The notes: generated by a model not told the origin, from the letters alone. 64,000 bases of DNA from an uncultured Sphingobacteriales bacterium (GCA_937991535.1 CALKHN010000013.1:238057-302056), one strand, 5' to 3'. Counted from the first letter of the stretch, positions 49,577-59,451 are shown. Numbers and translations: made by a program.

Positions 49577-51700
49577 ATGTCTATTATTCAGACTATCCGG
49601 GACAAAGCGGCTGTTTTTGTATTTGGGATTATCGGTATCAGCTTAATTGGTTTTTTGGTGCAGGATGCTTTTGTTGGAGGAGGTAGCCACTTGTTTACTG
49701 CCCCTTCTTCCACTGTAGGAAAAGTAAATGGTGTTTCTATTGAAAGGGAAAGTTTTGATGAAAGGGTAAGGGCTATGGAAGCTCAGTACCAGTCGCAGGG
49801 ATACCGCATTGATGAATCTATGCGTCAGGAAATCCAAAACCAGATATGGAATGGCTTAATAAGCAAAGAACTGATAACAGCGGAAGCGAACAAACTGGGT
49901 ATAGACTTTACATCCAAAGAATTTACTGAATTGTTATTTAGTGAAAATGCACCGCAGGAATTTAAACAACAGTTCACCGATCCTAAAACAGGCATATATA
50001 ATATTGAAGCGGCACGCAACGCTTTTAAAACATTGCAAAAAAGTAAGGATGCCGTTCAACTCAGGCAGGTGAATGACCAGTTGATTGATCCTATTGTACT
50101 GAGCCAGATACAAAAAAAGCTCATGACCATTTTCACCAACGGCACTTATATACCCAAATGGTTAATTGAAAAACAAAATGCGGTAACGGGCCAGGTGGCA
50201 GATATTTCTTTCGTGGGATTGTCGTATTCAACAGTTGCCGATTCATCAGTAAAAGTTACTGATGCGGAGATTAACGATTATGTTCAAAAACATAAAGACA
50301 ATTTTAAACAGGAAAAAAGCAGGAGTATTGCCTATGTGCTGTTTAATGCGGCAGCCAATAAACAGGATAGCGTCAATTTGTGGAACAAAATGGAAGAATT
50401 GAAAAAACCGCTGGCTGAGGCTGCAGATCCTGGTGTTTTCGTTACCAGGCAGGGAACAAAATCGCAGTTCTTCGATGGTTATATGAGCAAAAGCCGAATT
50501 CAGATACCCGTTAAAGATTCTTTATTTAAGTTGTCGCCGGGTGAAGTATATGGTCCTTACTACGATGGGAATTCCATTGTTATTGCCCGTATGATAGGAT
50601 CAAAGGTTTTACCCGATTCGGCAAAAGCCCGTCATATATTAATAGGAACAATTAACCCTCAAACCGGGCAACCAACACTTGCCGATTCTGTTGCCAAAAA
50701 GAGAATAGATAGCATTCAGCAGGCTATTGCGGGTGGCGCTTCTTTTGAGTTGCTGGTTACTAAATATTCGGATGATGAAGGATCAAAAGCCGTGTTTGGT
50801 AATTTAGGTTATTTTCCAAACGGTCAGATGGTAAAAGCTTTTAATGATTTTGCTTTCGAAGGAAAAACAGGTGATAAAGGCGTTGTGAAAACGGAATACG
50901 GATACCACTATATCGAAATCCTGGATCAGAAGAATTTTGAACAGGCCTATAAAATCGCCTATTTGTCAAAACCCATTGAAGCCAGTGTTGAAACCGACCG
51001 GGCGGCCTCTGCAACTGCTACGCAATTTGCTTCTGTAAGCCGTACAGCCAAGGCTTTTGAAGAAAATGTAACTAAGGAAAAACTCAATAAACGCCTGGCA
51101 GAAAGTGTAAAAGAAATGGATTACCAGATCACGGGTATTGGGACATCCAGGGCATTTATTAAATGGATATATAGCAATAAGCCGGGAACGGTTTCGGATC
51201 CCATATCGGTAGGCGACCAGTATGTGGTAGCCCTTATTACCGGTGAAAAAGAAGAGGGGGTACAATCTGCCGCAGAAGCAAGGATAATGGTAGAACCGCA
51301 ATTGCGTAATAAAAAGAAAGCAGCTCAGCTTGTTGCAAAATTTGGTAAGTACGCTTCTATTGATGAAGCCGCAAAAAATTCAGGACAGCAGGTTCAGCAG
51401 GCCGACAGTATACGGTTTGCAGATAATTTTAAGCCTGAGTTTGGGAATGAATTGATATTGATTGGAGCAGCATTTAATAAAAGTTACCAGCAAAAAGTAT
51501 CGCTCCCTCTTGCCGGCAATACCGGGGTATATGCATTGCAGGTAAGAAATTTAGGCGCCTTGCCAAATGATGCTGCTAATGTTGAAGAACAGCGCAACGC
51601 AACAGCCATGCAAATGAAACAAACGATGGGTTATGCGGTGATGCAGGCATTAAAAGAAGCAGCAACTGTAAAAGATACCCGCATGAAAGCGGGGTATTGA
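49577..51700 (+). CDS. Membrane-anchored periplasmic peptidyl-prolyl isomerase (PpiD/SurA type)
   Basis: 707 residues from the ATG at 49577 (MSIIQTIRDKAAVFVFGIIG), chosen because it gives a membrane anchor directly and follows the promoter; the reading frame runs open to 49388 but that part lies in the regulatory region. One transmembrane segment (about 12-30) is followed by a SurA-N-like chaperone domain and a parvulin domain (RHILIGTINPQTGQP, YSDDEGSKAVFGNLGYFPNG, VVKTEYGYHYIEILDQ). It helps fold exported and outer-membrane proteins. It ends at a terminator that overlaps the next promoter. Confidence 0.93.
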   Translation: MSIIQTIRDKAAVFVFGIIGISLIGFLVQDAFVGGGSHLFTAPSSTVGKVNGVSIERESFDERVRAMEAQYQSQGYRIDESMRQEIQNQIWNGLISKELITAEANKLGIDFTSKEFTELLFSENAPQEFKQQFTDPKTGIYNIEAARNAFKTLQKSKDAVQLRQVNDQLIDPIVLSQIQKKLMTIFTNGTYIPKWLIEKQNAVTGQVADISFVGLSYSTVADSSVKVTDAEINDYVQKHKDNFKQEKSRSIAYVLFNAAANKQDSVNLWNKMEELKKPLAEAADPGVFVTRQGTKSQFFDGYMSKSRIQIPVKDSLFKLSPGEVYGPYYDGNSIVIARMIGSKVLPDSAKARHILIGTINPQTGQPTLADSVAKKRIDSIQQAIAGGASFELLVTKYSDDEGSKAVFGNLGYFPNGQMVKAFNDFAFEGKTGDKGVVKTEYGYHYIEILDQKNFEQAYKIAYLSKPIEASVETDRAASATATQFASVSRTAKAFEENVTKEKLNKRLAESVKEMDYQITGIGTSRAFIKWIYSNKPGTVSDPISVGDQYVVALITGEKEEGVQSAAEARIMVEPQLRNKKKAAQLVAKFGKYASIDEAAKNSGQQVQQADSIRFADNFKPEFGNELILIGAAFNKSYQQKVSLPLAGNTGVYALQVRNLGALPNDAANVEEQRNATAMQMKQTMGYAVMQALKEAATVKDTRMKAGY

Positions 51701-51724
51701 GAAATGATACTATTTTATAAAGGG

Positions 51725-51754
51725 GTCGCCGGCTTAAAGTTGGCGACTTTTTTT
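51725..51754 (+). terminator. Rho-independent terminator after the isomerase gene
   Basis: GTCGCC (51725-51730) pairs with GGCGAC (51742-51747) around GGCTTAAAGTT, then seven T. It is a classic intrinsic terminator. Its 3' arm overlaps the -33 element of the next promoter. Confidence 0.85.
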
Positions 51755-51769
51755 ATTTCGGTAACTTTG
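51740..51769 (+). promoter_or_regulatory. Promoter of the DUF2480 gene
   Basis: TTG (51740-51742), 19 nt, then TAACTTTG (51762-51769), 4 nt before the ATG. Both elements match the Bacteroidota consensus and the transcript should be leaderless. Confidence 0.7.
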
Positions 51770-51773
51770 CTTT

Positions 51774-52295
51774 ATGAATGATGTAATAATTAACAAGGTG
51801 GCCGAAAGCGGTATCGTTACAATAGATTTGGCAACCTTTTATCCTAAAGTGGAGACAGCGGTTTTTGATATCAAAGACTACCTGTTTAAAGGATTGATTT
51901 TAAAAGAAAAGGATTTTAGGGAAGCGCTAAAACATACAGACTGGCAGCAATACAATGGAAAATACATTGCCCTGATCAATACCGCAGATGCCATAATACC
52001 TATGTGGGCCTATATGCTTGCTGTTTCTCATTTACAGCCGTTTGCCAAAGATATTATATTTGGCAGTGAAAAGGATCTGCTGCAAACATTGATGCTCAAT
52101 AATATTTCAAACATTAGCGCCAATGATTATGCGGATAAAAGAATTGTTATAAAAGGATGCGGCGATGTGGTACTGCCGGAAGCAGCTTATGCAGCCATTA
52201 CACAAAAATTACGTCCCGTAGTTAAAAGCCTGATGTATGGCGAGCCTTGCAGCACTGTGCCCGTGTATAAAGCTACTTCTGTTAAGGCGCACTAA
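51774..52295 (+). CDS. DUF2480 family protein
   Basis: 173 residues. NKVAESGIVTIDLATFYPKV, IKDYLFKGLILKEKDFREAL, and CGDVVLPEAAYAAITQKLRP, then LMYGEPCSTVPVYK are the family's conserved stretches. It is a cytosolic protein family found in Bacteroidota with no known function. The gene has its own promoter and a terminator further downstream. Family assignment is firm; function is open. Confidence 0.9.
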   Translation: MNDVIINKVAESGIVTIDLATFYPKVETAVFDIKDYLFKGLILKEKDFREALKHTDWQQYNGKYIALINTADAIIPMWAYMLAVSHLQPFAKDIIFGSEKDLLQTLMLNNISNISANDYADKRIVIKGCGDVVLPEAAYAAITQKLRPVVKSLMYGEPCSTVPVYKATSVKAH

Positions 52296-52461
52296 ATTAC
52301 ATCTACAACTTCACGTGCTCTAAGCGTCATATTTTCTTAAAATCTGCTTAACCTACAGGTAATGCATCTGTTGTTTATTTGCCTGTTAGCAGAGCAATCT
52401 ATGCAATTCGTTTTCTCATGTTTGTTAAAGTAAATGGGTAAATCAATCCTTTGAATCGAAC

Positions 52462-52490
52462 AGCTCCCGGTTTTTACCAGGGGCTCTTTC
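52462..52490 (+). terminator. Rho-independent terminator after DUF2480
   Basis: AGCTCCCGGT (52462-52471) pairs with ACCAGGGGCT (52476-52485) around TTTT with one mismatch and one G-U pair, then CTTTCTTTT. It lies 166 bp after the stop codon and may also affect the convergent gene. Confidence 0.7.
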
Positions 52491-52492
52491 TT

Positions 52493-55400
52493 TTATTTTC
52501 TTTTTAACCCGCTGAGGTATTCTACAATATTTACCAGTTGCTGCGTTCCCATTCCTTCTGCTAAACCCTGGGGCATTAACGACTGATCATAAAGCGTTTT
52601 GGAAACGATATCCGATTTCTTATATTTTTCAATGATACCACCAATCATTTTAATACTGATCTCGCCTTCCGTTTGGCTGGCAATATATCCCGATACTGAG
52701 GCGCTGGTTTTCAATTTAAAGGCATATCCTTCAAAGCCAAAGCTTATGCCAGCCGATGGTTCAAGAATAGAAGTATATAAAGCGTCTTTCGCCAATTTTG
52801 AGCCAATTTCAGAAAGGTCGGGTCCAAAAGCAATACCCTGGTTTTTTACCTGGTGGCACGAACCACAGTAAGTTGCAAAGGCAACGGCGCCAGAATCTGC
52901 ATTGCCTTTCATTGCCATTAATTCCGGAATGGGGGGCAGCTTATTGGTTTGTTGTTTTATAGCGAGATATTTGGCAGCTTCTTCTTTCAGGTCTTTCCTG
53001 TGTGTTCTTGTAAAGATGTTTGCAGCAACCGCTTCAAGGTCTTCGGGTAATTTTTTGTTTTTTACCAGTTGGAGCAGGCTGGTTTCACCCGGTCTGCCGG
53101 TAGCAAATGCCGCTACAGCCTCCGTTCTTAATTGAGCCGGGTTATTTTTGTTGATGAGGAATTGCTGCAGCAGACTTCTTGACGCATCACTACCTGCTTT
53201 ACCCAGCAGGTTTATCATTTGAATGGCGGCTTCATTTTTTTGTTGCAGGGTTTTAGCAATAAGCCCGCTACCTCCCGATTCGAGTAGGAGACGAAGGGCA
53301 TCGGCCTTCATTGCGTCATTGCTACCTTCGTTGGCCAATTTCAAAAGTTCGGTGTTTTTGTCTTTCAGCGCGTATTTTCTCACCAGGTCAATATACAACT
53401 GTGTTTGCGACACGCTGTTCAACCCGTTTTGCAGAGCATTTTTAACTACGTCTGTACGCGGTGTTTTGGCATCAAGCTGCAGGAGCGTAAGCGCGTCAAT
53501 ATAACCCTGCTGCAGGCGGTGCCCTTCAAGTAAGGATAACAAGACCTTTTGCTTTTCACCATCTTCATAAAAATCAAAGGCGCGGAAAAATTTTAATTGC
53601 TGATTAGGGTTTGTAGTGGGATCGCTGATGATCTGTGCCACTAAAGGCAATGCAGCATTTGCTCTTGCACGCCATACAATATCCTTTCCCGCGGGAGTGT
53701 TCCAGTTATTATTTACCAATTGCAGCCAGGCATCAAAATAGCTATCCCATCTTCCGTCTGCAGCAATACCCAATGCTTCAAGATACCACCGGTCTTTGCC
53801 ATTGTATTGCTGTGCCAGTTGTGCCCAAACAGCAGGCGCTTCGGCTGAATTATTGCGGTGCATAGCCAGTACGGCTTCCCTTTTCACCTGTACGCTTTCA
53901 TCTTTGATCATTGATTTTACAATAGCGATAGTGTCTGCCTTTATTTGCAAAGCGGCTCTTATTGCGGTAATACGGATATTGGGATCCTTGTCTTTTAATG
54001 CCTCCTGAACATAGGCCAAACCCTTATTGGGAATTTTACTCAACAGCCATAAAGCGCGGGCGCGAAAACGTGCATTTTCCGAAGCGTATAATTTTTCCAG
54101 AGGCTGGGCTGCCGCTCCACCCATGCCATTTAATTTTTGCCAGGCTAGGTAACGGGTTGAGAGGTTGGGACTTTGTAAAGCCTTTACCGCACCTTCGGCG
54201 GTTGCTAAATCTAACACCGGAATTTTATAGCCCTCATGATCTTTTGGTGTAATCCTGAAAATTCTTCCTTTGGCAAAATCTTTCACCTGGTGACCACCCA
54301 CGCCCGGATCGTACCAGTCGGAAATAAATAAGGATCCATCCGGAGCAACACAAACATCCGAAGGGCGAAACCAGTTGTCTCCGGTTCCTTCAGCAATATT
54401 ATTAATGCTGGCAGAATACCCGGCTCCATCGGGTGTAACTGCGTAGGAGCGCACTACATTGGGTCCGGCATCGCTGTGTATCAACTGACCCCTGAATCTT
54501 TCGGGCAACAGGCTGCCTTCATACACCAGTATTCCTGTTGGCGACCCGGCTCCCGTTTGCAGCATATTGGGTACTACGCCGGGATCATTTAAATGCCAGT
54601 GGCGGTAAGGAATAGAATCTTCCAGGTTCATGCGCCTTTCCGGCCATGACGCCCCGGTTATTTCATCTGTAAATCCATAATTGCCATAAGGCATTACATA
54701 GTTAATGCGTACGCCCCGGTTGCCATCATCATCATTGTCTGACTGCCACAGCGTTCCATAAGAATCTTCGGCCACTTCGTAGGGATTGCGAAAATTATTG
54801 CCCAATACTTCTACATCCTTACCATCTGTGTCACACCTGAACACCATGCCCTGCCTCCAGGGGTGTCCGTTAGCTATAATTTCTTTTCCCGAAATATCTT
54901 TTACAGGATTACCATATTTATCTTTTAATCCTTTAGCCTCGTTCCCGAAATTAAAATACAGCTTGCCGTCCGGACCAAAATTAAACGCATGTATGGCATG
55001 ATCGTGTTCCTGCCCGCTGATGCCGGTAAAGAGCGTATCCTTCTTATCGGACACCCCATCATTGTTTTCATCGGTAAATACATATACACCCGGGCTCCGC
55101 GATACAATTACCTTATTGCCCAGTACTGCAATACCTAATGCGGAGTTTATGTCTTCTCCCTGGTAAAAAACGGTTTGTTTATCAGCTTGTCCATCACCGT
55201 CCCTGTCTTCAAGTATTACGATCCTGTCTCCTTCCTTTTTATAAGGATTATCCGGGTTGAGCGAGTAGCGGTAATTGTAACCTTCACATACCCACACCCG
55301 TCCCTTTTCGTCAATGTCCATGTTGGTGGGATTGACAAGCATCGGCTCATGCGCAAACAAACTGATTTTCAGATCGGCTGCTCCTTTCAATCCCCTTAGT

Positions 55401-55570
55401 GCATATTCCGGAAGATGTTTTTGTTCTTCAGAAAGCGGTTTGTTATCAGTTAAGTTTTGATCAGGCGCCTGGCATCCGGAAAGCAACACACCGATTAAAA
55501 AAGCAAAATGAGGAACGAGTAAAATTTTACGAAAGAGGAACCCGCGTAAAGGGAGAGATAACAAATTCAT
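52493..55570 (-). CDS. Lipoprotein with propeller-type dehydrogenase, HEAT-like repeats and cytochrome c domain
   Basis: 1025 residues from the ATG at 55570; the lipobox VLLSGC marks a lipoprotein. An N-terminal beta-propeller of the membrane-bound dehydrogenase type (MDIDEKGRVWVCEGYNYRYS, LYFNFGNEAKGL, WQSDNDDDGNRGVRINYVMP) is followed by HEAT-like alpha repeats (about 480-830). The C-terminal heme domain has CGSCHQ with downstream GIAFGPDLSEIG and SGYIAS. It matches the TIGR02604/TIGR02603 putative heme-binding proteins of Bacteroidota and Planctomycetes, probably a periplasmic sugar or alcohol oxidase. The substrate is not readable. Confidence 0.88.
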   Translation of the reverse strand: MNLLSLPLRGFLFRKILLVPHFAFLIGVLLSGCQAPDQNLTDNKPLSEEQKHLPEYALRGLKGAADLKISLFAHEPMLVNPTNMDIDEKGRVWVCEGYNYRYSLNPDNPYKKEGDRIVILEDRDGDGQADKQTVFYQGEDINSALGIAVLGNKVIVSRSPGVYVFTDENNDGVSDKKDTLFTGISGQEHDHAIHAFNFGPDGKLYFNFGNEAKGLKDKYGNPVKDISGKEIIANGHPWRQGMVFRCDTDGKDVEVLGNNFRNPYEVAEDSYGTLWQSDNDDDGNRGVRINYVMPYGNYGFTDEITGASWPERRMNLEDSIPYRHWHLNDPGVVPNMLQTGAGSPTGILVYEGSLLPERFRGQLIHSDAGPNVVRSYAVTPDGAGYSASINNIAEGTGDNWFRPSDVCVAPDGSLFISDWYDPGVGGHQVKDFAKGRIFRITPKDHEGYKIPVLDLATAEGAVKALQSPNLSTRYLAWQKLNGMGGAAAQPLEKLYASENARFRARALWLLSKIPNKGLAYVQEALKDKDPNIRITAIRAALQIKADTIAIVKSMIKDESVQVKREAVLAMHRNNSAEAPAVWAQLAQQYNGKDRWYLEALGIAADGRWDSYFDAWLQLVNNNWNTPAGKDIVWRARANAALPLVAQIISDPTTNPNQQLKFFRAFDFYEDGEKQKVLLSLLEGHRLQQGYIDALTLLQLDAKTPRTDVVKNALQNGLNSVSQTQLYIDLVRKYALKDKNTELLKLANEGSNDAMKADALRLLLESGGSGLIAKTLQQKNEAAIQMINLLGKAGSDASRSLLQQFLINKNNPAQLRTEAVAAFATGRPGETSLLQLVKNKKLPEDLEAVAANIFTRTHRKDLKEEAAKYLAIKQQTNKLPPIPELMAMKGNADSGAVAFATYCGSCHQVKNQGIAFGPDLSEIGSKLAKDALYTSILEPSAGISFGFEGYAFKLKTSASVSGYIASQTEGEISIKMIGGIIEKYKKSDIVSKTLYDQSLMPQGLAEGMGTQQLVNIVEYLSGLKRK

Positions 55571-55637
55571 ACAAAACAGGGTTTTAAAAAGGCATATGGT
55601 TTGAACCAATAAATATAAACATCTTTTGTGACAGACA

Positions 55638-55668
55638 AAAGGCGCCAGATCTTTTCCGACGCCTTTTG
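55638..55668 (-). terminator. Terminator of the T9SS cargo gene
   Basis: AAAAGGCG (55638-55645) pairs perfectly with CGCCTTTT (55661-55668) around a 15-nt loop. It lies after the stop of the minus-strand T9SS gene; the T run is only four bases. Confidence 0.55.
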
Positions 55669-55710
55669 CTAAATCTGTTTATTAAGAGTTGAATATTCTC
55701 AATAAACTGT

Positions 55711-57210
55711 TTATTGTATAACAATTTTACCATAAGTAATTCCAAAGTCGCTCCCGGATATAATAACAGCATATACTCCTTTACCTGTATTTGCAGCACT
55801 GGTTAAAACCCGAACGGCCTGTCCGGCAGTAATATTACCAGCCTTTTGTTTGCTTATGATATTACCATTTAAACTGGTAATGGTAATTACGGCATTGCGT
55901 ATATTGGCGACGGCTGTTACATAAAAGGAATTACCAGTTACTACTGTAGGGTAAATGTTTATTTTATTTGCCGAAACGACGGCTAAACGAATGCTGACTA
56001 TTGCCGAGTAAGTGGCAACCCCATTCATATCGGTCATTTTTAAGCGATAGTAAGCCGTACCCCGGAAAGGAGCCTGATCGGTGAAACGATATTGCGTTGC
56101 AGAATTCATATTGGATTGCACTGTACCAATTGCCGAAAAAGATGTTGCATCTACACTTTTTTCTATTTCAAATGACCGGGGGTTACTGTCGGAAGATATT
56201 TCCCAGTTCAATTGCACATTATGGTCTTTTTCTTGTGCGGTAAATGATTGCAGGGTAATGGGCAACAAGCTTAATGTTTGCATAGCGAAAGAGATCCTGT
56301 TATCAACAGCATTTTCATAGTATTCCAGTACCATATCGTAAGTTCCGCTCAACGAGGCGCTATAGCTTGTTGTGGTATAGGAATGAAGCGCCCAGTTATT
56401 GATGATCCAGGTTGAACCTCCATTTAAACTCAACCGAAAGCCGTCATCTCCGCCCACAGTGAACATATAGGTTCCTGAGGCAAAAGTTTTGCTTAACCGG
56501 TAGCGCACACTAAAGGTTTCAGTTTGGATGGCACATCCGCTCGTAGCGTAAGCAACATTGGCGCCACCGAAATTTTCGTCGAATGCAGGATCAGAAGCGG
56601 ACCCTTTCTGCACCATGCCTGTGTAAACATCGAAGTTTACACCATCATACACATAGCCGTTCCAGGTGTTGCCTGTGCCCGAAATGCTGGTATTTTCCGT
56701 TGCACTGCATATGGCAGCCAATGAAAATGAGATCCTGTTTTCACCTCCGTTTTCATAATATTCCAATACCATATTATAGCTGCCATTCAGTGTTGCTGTA
56801 TACGTGGTGGTTGTATACGATTGATCGGTCCAGCGGTTAATAACCCATGTAGCACCGCCATCCAGACTCAGCCTGTAACCGTCATCTCCGCCTACAGTGA
56901 AAATATAATCGCCGCTGGTAAAGGTTTTAGAAAGCCTGTAGCGAACGCTGAATGTTTCTGTTTGCACAGTACAGCCGCCGATAACGGGATAGTTTACATT
57001 ACTTCCTCCAAAATTCTGATCAAAATCAGGACTGACGGCTGAACCCTCATTCACCCGGCCCCGGAAAGACCCCAGGTGCGCATTACCATATACATAGCCG
57101 ATCCACACATTCCCGCTACCATAAACGTTTTCGCTGCCGGAGTTACATTGACTCTTTGCAGCAAATATGTTTAAAAACACAAGAACGGTAAGGGGTAGAA
57201 ATATTTTCAT
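55711..57210 (-). CDS. T9SS-secreted protein with two PA14-like repeats
   Basis: 499 residues with a signal peptide (MKIFLPLTVLVFLNIFAAKS). Two tandem repeats of about 130 residues (about 25-155 and 165-300) share GNVWIGYVYG/GNTWNGYVYDG, DENFGGANVAY, QTETFSVRYRLSKTF, FTVGGDDGFRLSLNGG and MVLEYYENA. They resemble PA14 beta-sandwich domains, often carbohydrate binding. A fibronectin-like region (LQSFTAQEKDHNVQLNWEIS) follows, then a type A C-terminal sorting domain (KINIYPTVV to GKIVIQ). It should be exported by the type IX system and anchored to the cell surface. The ligand is unknown. Confidence 0.88.
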   Translation of the reverse strand: MKIFLPLTVLVFLNIFAAKSQCNSGSENVYGSGNVWIGYVYGNAHLGSFRGRVNEGSAVSPDFDQNFGGSNVNYPVIGGCTVQTETFSVRYRLSKTFTSGDYIFTVGGDDGYRLSLDGGATWVINRWTDQSYTTTTYTATLNGSYNMVLEYYENGGENRISFSLAAICSATENTSISGTGNTWNGYVYDGVNFDVYTGMVQKGSASDPAFDENFGGANVAYATSGCAIQTETFSVRYRLSKTFASGTYMFTVGGDDGFRLSLNGGSTWIINNWALHSYTTTSYSASLSGTYDMVLEYYENAVDNRISFAMQTLSLLPITLQSFTAQEKDHNVQLNWEISSDSNPRSFEIEKSVDATSFSAIGTVQSNMNSATQYRFTDQAPFRGTAYYRLKMTDMNGVATYSAIVSIRLAVVSANKINIYPTVVTGNSFYVTAVANIRNAVITITSLNGNIISKQKAGNITAGQAVRVLTSAANTGKGVYAVIISGSDFGITYGKIVIQ

Positions 57211-57679
57211 ATCATTTCATTTATTGCGGAAAGATAACGGAGCATGATAAGTGTTATTGCTTAGTGAAAAACGATAATACACTTATTCATTTATCAAAAA
57301 CACATTTAGTGATTACTTTAGAAAAATTTTGTTGTTTTCATAACCATCGCATTAACATACAAGTATAAATTGTTTATAAAAATATACTTTGATAATAATC
57401 AAGAAACTGGACTTGCATGCAGCAGGAATTCAAGGTGAAAAATTGGAGACAGAAAGATCGGCATTTCGGCAGGGTATCAAAAAGCTTCGATCAAATAAAG
57501 CAGTTGAAATTTGAGATTGGGACCTGAGATTTTGCTGTATAAATATTTAATTAGAATATATAGCGGCATCCATCGTAAAATGCACCCTGTCTTAATTACA
57601 GTTCTTCTTACCATGCGCATTAAATCGTACCTTTGCGGCTTGTTTTTCGCGAAAAGCGAAATTAAAATAAGAAGCAGCT
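57211..57679. other. AT-rich intergenic region between divergent genes
   Basis: 469 bp. It holds a near -7 box for the T9SS gene on the minus strand (TATCTTTC, 57229-57236) and the ABC-F promoter on the plus strand. A short type A-like phrase (TTGAAATTTGAGATTGGGAC, about 57505) lies at 57500-57535. No coding potential or RNA gene was seen. Confidence 0.45.
57628..57635 (+). promoter_or_regulatory. -7 box of the ABC-F promoter
   Basis: TACCTTTG is a perfect TAnnTTTG 44 nt before the ATG. No -33 TTG at standard spacing. Confidence 0.5.
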
Positions 57680-59329
57680 ATGATTACAGTGAATAATGTT
57701 TCATTATCCTTTGGAAAAAGGGTATTATTTGACGAGGTAAACCTTAGTTTCAGCAAAGGAAATTGCTATGGCGTTATTGGAGCCAACGGAGCAGGTAAAT
57801 CTACCTTTTTGAAGATTCTTTCAGGTGAAATTGATCCCAGTAAAGGAACGATAGATATTACCCCTGGGGAACGCATGGCGGTTTTACAGCAGAACCACTT
57901 TGCTTTTGATGAGCACACAGCCCTGCAAACCGTAATGATGGGACATCAAAAGCTATGGCAGGTCATGCAGGAAAGAGATGCCATTTATGCCAAGCAAGAT
58001 TTTACGGAAGCCGATGGCATGCGTGCAGGTGAACTGGAAGGCGAATTTGGTGAAATGGGCGGCTATACTGCGGAAAGTGATGCAGGAACCCTGCTGGATG
58101 AGCTTGGTGTTGGTGAAGAATTTCACCAGGCGTTCATGAAAGAGATACCCGGAGCAATGAAAGTGCGGATATTACTTGCACAGGCATTATTTGGCAATCC
58201 CGACATACTAATATTAGATGAGCCTACCAACGATCTTGATGTGGAAACCATCAGTTGGCTGGAGAACTTTTTGGCGGATTACGAAAATATTGTAATTGTA
58301 GTGAGCCACGACAGGCACTTCCTCGATTCTGTATGCACGCATGTAGCTGATGTAGACCGGCAGAAAATAAAGATATATACCGGCAACTATACTTTTTGGT
58401 ACGAAAGCAGCCAGTTGGCCGCCCGCCAATTATCGGATAAGAATAAGAAGATGGAAGATAAGCGCAAAGACCTTCTGGAATTTATAGCCCGGTTCAGCGC
58501 TAACGCTTCCAAAAGCAAGCAGGCTACTTCCCGTAAAAAGGCATTGGAAAAGTTAGTAATCGAAGATATCGAACCTTCCAACAGGCGTTACCCAGGCATT
58601 ATTTTTAAGCAGGACCGCGAAGTAGGCAACCAGGTTTTGAATGTGGAAAAATTACTTAAAAAAGCGGATGATGGCAGAGTTTTGTTTAGTGACGTTAGTT
58701 TTTCGGTAAACAAGGGAGATAAGATCGCTTTCTTTTCAAAAGATCATCTTGCGCTTACTTCTTTTTTTGAGATCATTAATGGCAAAATGCAGGCAGATAA
58801 AGGAATGTATGAGTGGGGCACAACCATTACCAAAGCCTATTTGCCTAATGATAATGCTCCGTATTTTGAGCAGAAGGATATTAACCTCATGGATTGGTTA
58901 AGGCAATTTGTGCCACCACATGTTACAGATGTTGATGAACCCTTTTTGCGCGGGTTTTTGGGTAAAATGCTTTTCAGCGGTGATGAGATCCTGAAAAAAA
59001 CGAATGTGCTCAGCGGGGGCGAAAAAGTTAGGTGCATGATCAGCCGGATGATGATAAAAAATCCGAATCTTGTAATATTAGATGAGCCTACGAATCATCT
59101 TGACCTGGAAAGTATTCAATCGTTCAACGAAAGCATGGTGAACTTTAAAGGCGTGGTACTGCTTACATCGCATGACCACACATTTATGGAAACCGTTGCC
59201 AATCGCGTAATTGAACTAACGCCTAAAGGAATAATAGACAGGCTTACTACATTCGATGAGTACCTGGAAGACGAAAGAGTAAAACAGCTCAGAGAAACGA
59301 TGTATGAGAGTAAAGGCGTGCTGGTGTAG
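57680..59329 (+). CDS. ABC-F family ATPase, YbiT-like
   Basis: 549 residues with two nucleotide-binding domains and no membrane segments. The first has Walker A GANGAGKST, a degenerate signature (KEIPGAMKVRILLAQ instead of LSGGE) and Walker B DILILDEPTNDLD. The linker includes FSANASKSKQATSRKKALEK, as in YbiT. The second domain lacks a normal Walker A (GDKIAFFSKDHLALTSFF) but has the signature LSGGEKVRCM and Walker B LVILDEPTNHLD. ABC-F proteins bind the ribosomal E site and affect translation. The loss of the second P-loop suggests asymmetric ATP use. Confidence 0.92.
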   Translation: MITVNNVSLSFGKRVLFDEVNLSFSKGNCYGVIGANGAGKSTFLKILSGEIDPSKGTIDITPGERMAVLQQNHFAFDEHTALQTVMMGHQKLWQVMQERDAIYAKQDFTEADGMRAGELEGEFGEMGGYTAESDAGTLLDELGVGEEFHQAFMKEIPGAMKVRILLAQALFGNPDILILDEPTNDLDVETISWLENFLADYENIVIVVSHDRHFLDSVCTHVADVDRQKIKIYTGNYTFWYESSQLAARQLSDKNKKMEDKRKDLLEFIARFSANASKSKQATSRKKALEKLVIEDIEPSNRRYPGIIFKQDREVGNQVLNVEKLLKKADDGRVLFSDVSFSVNKGDKIAFFSKDHLALTSFFEIINGKMQADKGMYEWGTTITKAYLPNDNAPYFEQKDINLMDWLRQFVPPHVTDVDEPFLRGFLGKMLFSGDEILKKTNVLSGGEKVRCMISRMMIKNPNLVILDEPTNHLDLESIQSFNESMVNFKGVVLLTSHDHTFMETVANRVIELTPKGIIDRLTTFDEYLEDERVKQLRETMYESKGVLV

Positions 59330-59330
59330 G

Positions 59331-59442
59331 GATTTGTAGTTTGTAATTTGTAGTTTATTGTTGTTCGCTTCGGATTTCGAAATTTAATATTCGGATTTGA
59401 GATTTGTTTGGTTCTTTTGATTTGATTTTTGGTGCTTTGTAT
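59331..59442 (+). repeat. Degenerate intergenic repeat block, type A
   Basis: The words GATTTGTAGTTTGTAATTTG, GCTTCGGATTTCG, TCGGATTTGAGATTTG, TTTGGTTCTTTTGATTTG and GGTGCTTTGTAT occur in the order seen at 9355-9512 and, in part, reversed at 41583-41656. It reaches to within 10 bp of the lysozyme start codon, so it may carry that gene's promoter. Confidence 0.6.
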
Positions 59443-59451
59443 CTAAACCAG

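Noticed and set aside
52309..52316. CACGTG hexamer as a third parS site
   Set aside because: Its flanks (ACTTCACGTGCTCT) do not match parS outside the six central bases.
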